Assembly (NCBI GenBank): GCA_019096195.1
Contig: JAGTXK010000073.1
Location: 496,001 to 560,000, forward strand
Length of the DNA: 64,000 nt
Direction: 5' to 3'
Origin: Boletus sp. NGJ
Taxonomy: Eukaryota > Basidiomycota > Agaricomycetes > Boletales > Boletaceae
The position numbers and the translations under genes were made by a program. This document shows positions 24,161 to 32,865 of the stretch, piece after piece (within the stretch, counting starts at the first letter, position 1; each line of letters opens with the position of its first letter). The notes below the pieces were generated by a model. It did no database searches, was not told the DNA's origin, and was given only the letters and a program-made list of their open reading frames with translations.

Positions 24161-25170
24161 CATGAAAGGAACTTGCAATGGATGAAAGAAAGAAACCTAG
24201 ACCTAATATCTGAGGCGTTGCTAAAGCAATATGTGACAGAGAGAAAGGCAATTTCAAGACTAGGTGAAACATGGTACTCTACTGGCTACTTATATACTGC
24301 TGATAGTGGTGCACGGACCGTGCTATGCTGTGATGTCATGGGTACTGGGTATGACATCACAGGAATGGGAAAGTGTTAGTGTCCAATAGTGAAAGAGAGA
24401 AATGGGGGAATGAGATGCGTGTGGTATGTGCATGTAAGTGAAATGTAGTCCGGAGCGCTCTAGGCGTGGCTATGTGCAATATATCTAAGGAGGACTAATA
24501 GATAGGGGGCAAGGCAAAAGGAGAAATCTAAGTAAGGGGTTTCTGGAGGGTTCCATGGGTGGTTCTGGTTGGGATGCTTGGAATACTCGGAATGCTTGGG
24601 ATGGTTCCAGTCAGGAACTCGGGGTGGTTGGAGTGTTCGGAATGTGTACCCTGATAAATAGCTTGGTGATCTAGCATTGCTTGATCAGTACTTGGGGTGG
24701 TATATGATGGATGATCTATGGCATGAGCCAGGGATCAGGGATCAAGCGGGGGGTTTGGGGATCTGGAGGCAAGCTCCTGATTAGTACTTTGTGTAGTGTA
24801 CTGAGCACTGCATCAGGTATGGTCTACGGACCTTGTGTGGATACCAAGCACTGCTTCAGGTATGTCCATGGGGTGTGGCAGTTTAGAGGCGTGTGGGCCT
24901 ATGCTTGTGGCGGTGAACACTGGGGTTTAGCCATGGGGCTACTTGGTGTCATAGATGTAATGGGTACGATGAGGGTACTGCTAGTGAAGGCATACGTAGA
25001 TGTAGTCGGTGGTGTGGTGTATCGTGTGGGGAAGGACACGATGAGTGACTACTCTAGGTGTATGCAGGGTAAGGCTAGGATGGAGTGTGGTTGGTACAAG
25101 TGAATGTATCGTCTGTGGGTAGTGCGAGAGTGTAGAGGGGTAGCGATAAATAATAGGTATCAACGGTGAT
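24161..25170. other. G-rich unique filler of the insertion, no supported gene
   Basis: About 1 kb with strong GT skew on the plus strand and several loose copies of TGCTTGG and TCGGAATG strings near 24560-24640. A 130-residue open frame at 24711-25103 has odd composition (rich in G, V, Y and C) and no start context or homology I recognise. I see no gene here. Confidence 0.5.
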
Positions 25171-25260
25171 CATTTCACCACACTATGAACAGACTATAAG
25201 ACACTGTCATAGTACTATCAAACCACTATCCAGTTGGACCCTCACAATGAGCACTATGTT

Positions 25261-25280
25261 ACTGTCCAGCACTGGACAGT
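25261..25280. repeat. Perfect 9-bp inverted repeat (hairpin) near the right end of the insertion
   Basis: ACTGTCCAG, a 2-nt spacer CA, then CTGGACAGT. It lies about 10-20 bp inside the inferred right border, where a terminal hairpin could help define the end of the element. Confidence 0.7.
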
Positions 25281-25582
25281 TACTGTAGTCCTGTTTTTAC
25301 TAATGTTAATAGTGTTTTGCCAGTTCCAGAAGGGCCCAGTCATGAGAAAACTAGCAATAGGTCATTCAGCATTCGTGAGCCCACTACAAGACAACCTGAT
25401 TGTGTTTGCTACAGCTTTCACAGCTTCAGGTTGGCCAACCACTAAATCTGCAAGAATTTTCTCCATGTGAAGCAACTTTTCCTTTTCTGTTGACAGGAGT
25501 TTCATCACTGGAATGGATGTCCATTGACCAATGATCTCTGCTATATAATTCAAGGTATTGTAACAGTGTCAGTACTGATATA

Positions 25583-25798
25583 CAGTGGCTCAAAAAACTG
25601 TCCGCATGTTTGGTCATTTTTCACTAAACGTGTTATTCCCCAATAACCCCTAACCCTTACCCTAACATATAGGTGTATGAAATAAAGCACTGACCCTTGG
25701 CTTTCTATCCATCAAGGTTTTAAGACATATGAATAAGAATTGATGAACTGGCAGCCATTTCAAAACAATGACTCATTCGGACAGTTTTTTGACTCTAA
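25583..25798 (+). repeat. Left terminal inverted repeat of the Tc1/mariner element
   Basis: 216 bp matching the right repeat in inverted orientation with three differences. CAAAAAACTGTCCG at 25591-25604 faces inwards, and its reverse complement stands at 25778-25791 near the inner border. A telomere-like stretch (CCCCTAACCCTTACCCTAAC) lies at about 25647-25667. Confidence 0.95.
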
Positions 25799-25944
25799 GT
25801 TTTGATTACATATATTGGACCCTAGCATGCTGTAATATGATTACATACATTTGGTAAGGCTTCTATTATGTCACCATTATGTAACTGAGTGTCAGACAAC
25901 ATATATAAACTCCATCATTCCATGTTTATTTTTCCACCATCACC

Positions 25945-26960
25945 ATGAAATCCATTTCCATCTCTCAAAGAAACAATATCATCTCTCTCTCCTCTCATGG
26001 GCTTTCCTCTAGGAAAATCTCTGCCCAAACTGGCCTAGGGAAGTCTACAGTATGCCAAGTGCTTCAGGAACTCCAGCCAGAGAAGACTAGGCTTCTTGAT
26101 GGCTGTCCTTCAAGCTTACCTCTACCAACAAAAGAGCTATTGTCCAGCAAATTATTACTAGCAAGGCCAGGAATGCTGTTCATGCTGCCCAATACATCAA
26201 TACCATTATTGATACCCCTTTCTATCCTCAGACTGTTAGAAATACTCTCAAGGAAGCCTCCTTAAAGGCTGTGGTAAAGAAGAAAAAGCCACTGCTTTCT
26301 AGTGGTCACAAGAAAAGAAGATTAGCCTTTGCTCTCAAGTACCAGCATTGGACTGTGAAGGACTGGAAGAGAGTTATATAATCAGATGAGACCAAGATAA
26401 ATAGGATTGGGTCAGATGGGCAAGAGTATGTGTGGAAAAAGAAAGGAGAGGGGCTAATTGCTAGAGAGATCCAAGGCACAGTCAAGTTTAGAGGAGGTTC
26501 ACTGATGGTATGGGGCTGCATAGGGTGGAATGGAGTGGGGATTTTGAGTGAGGTGGAGGGGAGAATGGATGCTGAACAGTATGTGGCCATATTGGAGCAG
26601 GGGTTGCTACAAAGCATGGAGGAATCTGGAATTCCAGAAGATGACATTATCTTTCAACAAGATAATGATCCCAAGCATACCTCTAAAAGAGCCCAAAGAT
26701 GGTTTGAAGAGCAAGGAATCAAGCTTCTGGACTGGCCTGCACAATCTCCAGACCTTAATCCCATTGAACATACTTGGAATCACCTCAAGATATGCCTCTC
26801 AGGTTATGAAAATGCTCCTACAGGTATTCATCAATTGTGGGAAAGAGTAGTGGAGCAGTGGGGAAAGATTGATGAGGAACAGTGTCAGAAATGGATAGAA
26901 AGTATGCCTAGAAGGATTGAAGCAGTTATCAAGGCCAAAGGAGCTCATACCAAGTACTAG
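25945..26960 (+). pseudogene. Tc1/mariner transposase, DD34E, inactivated
   Basis: The frame opens MKSISISQRNNIISLSSHGL with a helix-turn-helix (KISAQTGLGKSTVCQVLQEL). It shifts near 26120, where one base is missing relative to the downstream frame (then STNKRAIVQQIITSKARNAV). A TAA at 26379-26381 falls just before SDETKINRIGSDG, the first catalytic Asp region. The rest is open: FRGGSLMVWGCIGWNG, QQDNDPKHTSKRAQRWFEEQ with the second Asp, and WPAQSPDLNPIEHTWNHLK with the final Glu. All three acidic residues are still encoded, but in separate frames or behind a stop, so this copy cannot mobilise itself. I do not propose a repaired sequence. Confidence 0.92.
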
Positions 26961-26974
26961 ATACCTAGATAAAT

Positions 26975-27189
26975 TTAGAGTCAAAAAACTGTCCGAATGA
27001 GTCATTGTTTTGAAATGGCTGCCAGTTCATCAATTCTTATTCATATGTTTTAAAACCTTGATGGATAGAAAGCCAAGGGTCAGTGCTTTATTTCATACAC
27101 CTATATGTTAGGGTAAGGGTTAGGGGTTATTGGGAATAACACGTTTAGTGAGAAATGACCAAACATGCGGACAGTTTTTTGAGCCACTG
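26975..27189 (-). repeat. Right terminal inverted repeat of the Tc1/mariner element
   Basis: 215 bp, inverted match of 25583-25798. It carries CAAAAAACTGTCCG at 26982-26995 and the reverse complement at 27168-27181, plus the inverted telomere-like stretch at about 27106-27127. Confidence 0.95.
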
Positions 27190-29202
27190 TACAGTACCCA
27201 CTGGCTTCTTCTTCCTGCATTTTTTGAGCTTGAAGCTGTTCAAGTCGACTCTACAATTAGGGAGAGTAGTGAAGGTCTGAAGCAGTGTGAAGGTTGCATC
27301 TACACAATTGCATTAGATGCCACTGATCAACTGAAAAGTTCCACAAAAAAGAAATGCTTGCCTTCTTTCAGCATCATCAGCCTTCACTTTGAGCTCATCA
27401 ATCCTCTTGCAAACATCACTGATCTCGTCACCCCAATTCTTCTTGGCTTCATAGGCAGCCTTGAGTGGTTAAAGTTCATCATCAATCTCTACCATTGCCT
27501 TGTAGGCAGCAGCAAGGTGATCCTTGCTTGCTCAGTCCTTTTCTCTCTTCAAAGCATGGATTTTCATCTTGAGTTGTAGCCTATGATGCTGCAGCTTATC
27601 AATGGCTTCTGGGGCCGTTTCTCGAGCCACTTGCACACTGATAGACAAATAGAAGTACTTGTAGGAACACAAGTGAAATATTAGTAGAGCTCACCTAGCA
27701 CAAGCTTTGTCAACAAGATCTAATATCACAGCATCAGGTAATCTTCTTGATGTCAGATAGCGATGAGCAAGGGTTGCCACAGATATCAAAGCCCTATCAA
27801 GGATTCAGACACCATGATGTACCTCGTATTTCTCTTGTATCCCTTGCAGTATGCTGATAGTTTCTGGAACTAATGGTTCATTTACAAGCACCTGGGTGAA
27901 CCTTCGCTCCAGTGCTGCATCAATTTCAATATACTTCTTGTATTCTGAAAGTGTTATAGCACCAATGCAATGGAGTTTCCCCCTTGCTAGAAGAAGCTTG
28001 AAGAAATTAGCAGCATCCATGCCACCACCTTCAACACCCCTTCTGGCCATGATGAGATGTACAGTAACTTGTTGATGAAAAGCATAATGGGGGTTCTGTC
28101 ATCAGAGGCCTTTTCAACCTCATGAAGAACACTCTTGACTTGTTCTTCATATTCATCTTTGTACTTGGCTCCAGCCATGAGAGCACCCATGTCTAGAGAG
28201 AAGAGTCATCCAATGAGGGATGCAGGAACATCTTGGTTAACAATGCACTGAGTGAGACCTTCAGCAATGAAGGTTTTACCAACACCTGGTTCACTGATAA
28301 GCACAGGATTGTTCTTTGTTCTATGGGGATAAATAATGGGTGTTGCAATGATGGAACTAAGAAACAATACCTTCTACACAAAATTTGAATGATTCTCCTT
28401 ATTTCATCATCTCTCCCAATGACAGGATTGATCTTCCCTTTTTGAGCCAGTGTAGTCAGGTCAATTGCATACTTTTGGAGCACATCAAAGCCTTCCTCAG
28501 CATTTCTGCTCTCAATGTGCCTGTCACCTCGAACTTGTTGAATGGCAGTTCTAAGAACTGGCTCAGTAAGCCCAGCTTCCTTGATGACAGATGCAATGGA
28601 GGGGTCCTTTATGAGGGCAAGGAGAAGATGGTCTTGAGCAAGATATGAATCATGCATATTTTTCTACTGTTCTTGTGCCTCGTGCAAGACCTTTAAAGCA
28701 GCAGAGCTGAGTGTGATTTCATCGGGAGCTGGTGACTGAGAGGGAAGTCAGACAATGAATTTCTGCAGACCTTGGCTGATAGGTGTCTAATGCAAGTTAA
28801 TAGGTGCATAAGAATTGGATGGTGTTTAAGTTACTGACTGGATCACCGCCGGCTCTCTGGATTACGGACACAAAGAGGGGTCGAGAGGAAGCTCTTGATA
28901 CTGGTAAAGCAGATCCAGGAACTTGACCCTCATTGAAGAGAACAAAGGCAAGATGTGCTGGATGGACTAGAAGAGTGTCAAACGCCATGGTCTGATAATG
29001 AGGAGATTCAGTGACCTTGTGCATTTGAATAGTTTCTGGAAAGCTCGATAGCAGCAGTTATCGACTGCCTCGTCTTGTCTGTGAGATTATCAAGGTTCAT
29101 GATTGATACGTTGATTGGTCGGAGATCAGAGAGAGGGTGCTAGGTATTTGCCATGTCAACAAGTTGATGTTCAACCCCTCGCGTCACAGTCACCAGCTGC
29201 AG

Positions 29203-30681
29203 ATGAAGTTCAACACTACCTGGCCGGCGGATGCGGTCGAGTTTTGCCCTCATGATGGCCTGCAAGATATCTTTGTCTGTGGAACATATAACCTAGAGTC
29301 CATCCAGACCAGGAATACATTTGACAACGACGCTGATGATGCGCCGACAGCACCAAAAATTATTCAGAATCGACGGGGCAAATGCTTGGTTTTTCGACTA
29401 CCATCTGCCGAAGGGAACGCCCCGTGAGTTCAGATTCTACCCTCCACCGAGGTCACCCAACAGTTTATACCAGTTCGCAACTCCAAGAAATCGATTTGCC
29501 AGCGGTCCTTGATCTGAAATGGTGACTACGATTTTTACGAAGCGGACTGTATCACTCAACGTCACATCAGGTGTCATAGATCATCTACAAGTACTCCGGT
29601 CCTGGGCATCGCTGATTCTGAAGCGAACATATCTTTGCACGAATGGCTGGCTCACGAGGTGTCTATCGCCCTACTTCATCCCATCCTGCCAGAAAATTTG
29701 TGATGATGGTCCTCGGTCAGAACAGGTTAGCCCCACTCCAGCGACTATCCTGTGCGCCGGACGATATCCTATGTCTGTCCATCGATTGGTCAAACCGCCG
29801 ATGTCCAACAAAGTGCGGGCAAGCCTTTCTCACCGAAGTCGTCGACGGGTGACGGATGTTATTGCAGCGGCCTTGGCAACCTGGTTGTGTCACTATCAGA
29901 TGGGACATTGTCGCTCCTCAGGCCATGTTCCCAAGGAGAGCTCATCATCGTTGACAAGTGGTATGCCCATGACCACGAGCCGTGGGTCGCGGCGTGGAAT
30001 TACTGGGACAACTCCGTAATTTACTCGGGTAACAACTTTACTTCACACAATCGCTTATCTCTCATTCTTTGGATCAGGCGGGGACGATCTCCAAATGAAA
30101 GGCTGGGACGAGCGGCAAGGTTTTGATCGGCCCTTCTTCGTCAATAAACGGTATGGAAAGACGCAGCAACTATATTCAGAAAGTTGAGCAGAGTAATTGC
30201 GCAGGTTTGATGCGGGGGTGACTACAATCCAAAGCCACCCACATATAGAGCATTTAATTGCTGTTGGAAGGTAGGTTGCGCTCGACGGAGTTTTGGGCAA
30301 GATTGACGCTGGTGTAGTTATGACAACAAAGTTCAGCTTTTTGACACACGCAACCCCTTGAAACCTCTGACAGACGTGGACGTCGGAGGTGGAGCCTGGC
30401 GGGTTAAGTGGCATCCATCCGCCGAACGCAAGAACGACCTCCTTGTCGCCTGCATGCACGATGGTCTCAAGGTCGTCCATTTTCACCCTCAGAGTAATGG
30501 GTCGAAAGAAATGAGTTCGTTTGCGGATGACAGTGGTTACGAGATAACGAAAAGATTTGACCAACACGAATCTCTCGCTTACGGGGTCGATTGGTCTTTT
30601 CAGCATTATCAGGGTGGAGGGGACACCTTGATTGCAAGCTGTTCGTTCTATGACTGTGCGCTACATCTCTGGAGTGGGTAA
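29203..30681 (+). CDS. DPH7: Diphthine methyl ester hydrolase/methyltransferase Dph7 (WD40, Rrt2)
   Basis: Exons 29203-29423, 29474-29521, 29571-29658, 29721-29812, 29868-30028, 30078-30150, 30205-30270 and 30318-30681 give 370 residues with all phases closing. Dph7 removes the methyl ester from diphthine on elongation factor 2, allowing the final amidation to diphthamide. WD40 landmarks: LQEIDLPAVLDLKW, VLGIADSEANISLHEW, WYAHDHEPWVAAWNYWD, VIYSGGDDLQMKGWDERQ, DAGVTTIQSHPHIEHLIAVG and YDNKVQLFDTRNPLKPLTD followed by GGGAWRVKWHP. These are characteristic of Dph7 rather than of a generic WD protein. The ATG at 29203 is preferred to one at 29137, since the methionine precedes KFNTTWPADAVEF. The gene diverges from the HSP104 pseudogene with only 102 bp between start codons, so it probably inherited a shared heat-shock-era promoter. 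Confidence 0.9.
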
Positions 30682-30756
30682 TCAGAGACTGAATTTGACT
30701 TGTCACATTCACTACTATGCCTGCGGGTAATGAGTGTTAATTATAGCCAGCGGGAA

Positions 30757-32754
30757 TCAATCCTCGTGGTAACCGGAATCAGTGAGCGCAGGGATGGATG
30801 AATCCGCAGGCGTTGGAGGGCATGTAGCGATTTCTCTTTTGCGCTTCTTCCAGAAGCCAGCATTGGGTCCTTTCATGACAAAAGCCAACGTCCATCTAGA
30901 CAGACCTCTTAATGACTCCGGCTGGTGGACAGAGAACGTCAACAGCGATGCCAAAGATAAGATGAATGTTAGGCTACATCATTGTGGTTTCAGAAGTGAA
31001 GCATCGAGTGATGGGTGAACTCACCATTCCGCGAACTGGACCACTGGATGCCCACTGCGCAACCATTTTTCCGATATTAAGGCTCTTAAAGCTTTGGGCA
31101 GGACGTAAAGCGCCATCTCCCCTCTCCTCCTTGCATTCTCGATCCAAATACTGGCCCCACAAACAAGCGAACCAGCGAGAGTACAACCGTAAGGGCCGTC
31201 CCACACGTCATGCGAGATCTTTGGGAAGAGCCGAGCCAGTACGAGGGTGCGGGTAAAGCAGACTGCGAACCAGCACGAAGAGACAAACGTTGAAAGGAAG
31301 GTCGCACTTCGAATAGCTGACAGGAGTGTAGGTAAGGCACGGTGGGGACGCATGATTGAGCTGGGTTTAGTAAGGAGGATTGGAAGGAAATGAACCTGAA
31401 ATGGTTGAGTTACGAAGTGGTGCACGCGGCACAGACTTACAGGAAGATAGATGACAAATGCTTCGACGAAGGCATATATAGCTCTGAGAGCAGCATTGGA
31501 AACGCAACTATTGTGAGACCCGAACCTTGCACCGATGCCGCCATGCAGAAGCTCGCAGGGCAATCCCCCAACACCGATTCGCCCATCAACTCCTAGCTGT
31601 TTCCACGCCTCGTTGGCGAAATCGCCCCCATACGCAGGCAGGACGGCGGGGTCACCCCATGATGGGGGACGTCCGAGTTCCTCGACCAAGGGGCCAAGAA
31701 TGTTGCGTTTTGGGGATGAGCCATGAATATATGACCACGTGCCTTCCCGGAGCGCGCGGATGATCTCCAAAAATCCCTTGTCGACATTAGCAAGAGAGCT
31801 GATCCTGTCGCAAGGAGGAACATGATGTCGTTGCGGCGGAATAGATCATATAATCATACCATTTCACATAGGAAGGAGGCAATCTAGAACCATGTATCGA
31901 GTCAGACGAACCATGAACCGAGCAAAAGCAACATACCTCTGAGGTTGATAGAAGAAACACCACATGATCCTTGGTGGAAGAGTAAACGTCCCAAACACCG
32001 CGGACACAGTAAGATGCACTGTCACGAACCTTGCGGAACTGGCCCAGAAAACAAGTACATCTAAATGGGTCGCAACCTTCCTTTGCCACTCCTTGGCGAG
32101 ATCTTTGTACTGCATGTCAAGCAACCTGGTATCCGGCGGTGTGGAGGGTAGCCCGGAGGGTTGTGGCGCTACACCATCGCATGGAAGGGCACGCGCAGCA
32201 GTCTCTCGTGCCTTTTGAAGGAGAAACGCCTGTACCAGCGCGTCGAGTGCGCGAACGAGGAAGAGTAGGCTGAGGTCCAAGGTGGGGGAGGCCGTTCCAA
32301 GCCGTCGACGCCTCCTCCATCGCAGGAGAGTGACTGCAAGCGTCGAGGTGATTACGTTTGCCAAAAATGCTCTCTGGCATAACGTTAACTTGGAGTGGAT
32401 GTAGTGTACCGGGTGGGTATATGGACGCTCCGGGAAGTCCCAGAGTCGTTGGAGGGCTGCTCCGCCCCCGACAGCGGCTGTAATCGCCAAGGCGAAACCA
32501 GTTGGCCGCAACTCCCTCGAGAGCGTGCGCCAAAAGACCCTTGCACGCGCCTCGAGGCTCTTTGGATGCAACGCCGGTGCAAAAATGACTGGTAGTAGTA
32601 CGGGACCGAGCGAGAGAGAGAGGCAGAGCGAATATGTACGCAGTGCGATCTGCACGGGATGGTCGGGGGCATCAGAGATACTTTCAATGACTGTAGCCAA
32701 TTTCGCTTTCCATGGTAGGGCCGGCGAGGACGAGGGCGAGGATGCGGATGTCAT
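30757..32754 (-). CDS. TMEM135-like multi-pass membrane protein
   Basis: Exons 31937-32754, 31860-31883 (24 nt), 31025-31804 and 30757-30973 give 612 residues. The N-terminal half has HPVQIALRTYSLCLSLSLGP and LLPVIFAPALHPKSLEAR. The central join across the micro-exon is YQPQRLPPSYVKWISSLANV. The C-terminal half has CELLHGGIGARFGSHNSCVS, several hydrophobic helices, RRGEMALYVLPKALRALISE and HPVVQFAECLTFILSLASLL. The paired-half architecture and these strings match the TMEM135 family, which in animals acts on peroxisomes and mitochondria (lipid handling, fission). The precise fungal role is unknown. The tail is basic (FWKKRKRE). The junction at 31025/30973 was chosen because only that acceptor continues a membrane helix rather than giving an immediate stop. 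Confidence 0.82.
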
Positions 32755-32865
32755 TGGCTACACAAACTACTGGAAATAGTCCAAGATACTGATACTCCGT
32801 GTGATTACAGGACCCGAAAAGAACGTTGGAAACGAAGATAAATATACAGGTACCATGCAGCTGTC

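Larger units (their letters stand above)
23092..25300. mobile_element. Non-autonomous DNA-type insertion with inverted CATAGT/ACTATG subterminal arrays
   Basis: About 2.2 kb of AT-rich, repeat-packed DNA interrupts NBD2 of the HSP104 pseudogene. The left end is full of CATAGT units. The right end, and an internal block at about 24045-24160, carry the reverse complement ACTATG. The string CATAGTGCTCAT occurs near the left end (about 23136) and in inverted orientation near the right end (about 25245). Similar strings CTGTTTTAC (about 23101) and CTGTTTTTAC (about 25291) flank the block and may be an imperfect target duplication. No transposase frame is seen. A 130-residue open frame at 24711-25103 has no recognisable features. 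Clustered inverted subterminal repeats are typical of cut-and-paste elements such as CACTA or hAT, but the superfamily and exact ends are not settled. Confidence 0.55.
25583..27189 (+). mobile_element. Tc1/mariner-type DNA transposon with about 216-bp terminal inverted repeats
   Basis: The element starts CAGTGGCTCAAAAAACTGTC and ends with the reverse complement, flanked by TA on both sides (25581-25582 and 27190-27191), the target duplication of this superfamily. It is 1,607 bp long. The two inverted repeats differ at only three positions by eye. The internal gene encodes a DD34E transposase that is frameshifted and interrupted. It sits in the coiled-coil region of the HSP104 pseudogene: KMQEEEASGYC on one side, then TDTVTIP on the other. 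Confidence 0.95.
22209..29100 (-). pseudogene. HSP104: HSP104/ClpB-type disaggregase pseudogene split by two transposable elements
   Basis: All parts of an Hsp104 are present in order on the minus strand. The N-domain runs from the ATG at 29100 (MNLDNLTDKTRQSITAAIEL, QVHPAHLAFVLFNEG). NBD1 has an intact Walker A (EPGVGKT) near 28270. A decayed coiled-coil M-domain lies at about 27190-27660, NBD2 in pieces at about 25300-25580 and 22640-23051, and a C-terminus GYSPTYGARPLNRTIQSEVL ending DDIEIEEMD at 22209. Introns remain, so this is a decayed gene rather than a retrocopy. Damage: in-frame TGA in place of Arg at 28206-28208 and 25362-25364; Walker B DE changed to NK in NBD1 (LFINKL) and IDEVEK to INEVKK in NBD2; frameshifts near 22530, 22835, 25325 and 25550; a partial deletion before 22620. 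Insertions sit at about 23092-25300 and 25583-27189. No functional protein is expected. Confidence 0.9.

Noticed and set aside
24711-25103. 130-residue open frame inside the HSP104 insertion
   Set aside because: It has biased composition, no domain, no splice or start context, and lies in a G-rich repeat-derived region; treated as chance.
25261-25280. Helitron 3' terminal hairpin
   Set aside because: A hairpin is present, but the CTRR end and the TC start expected of a Helitron were not found.
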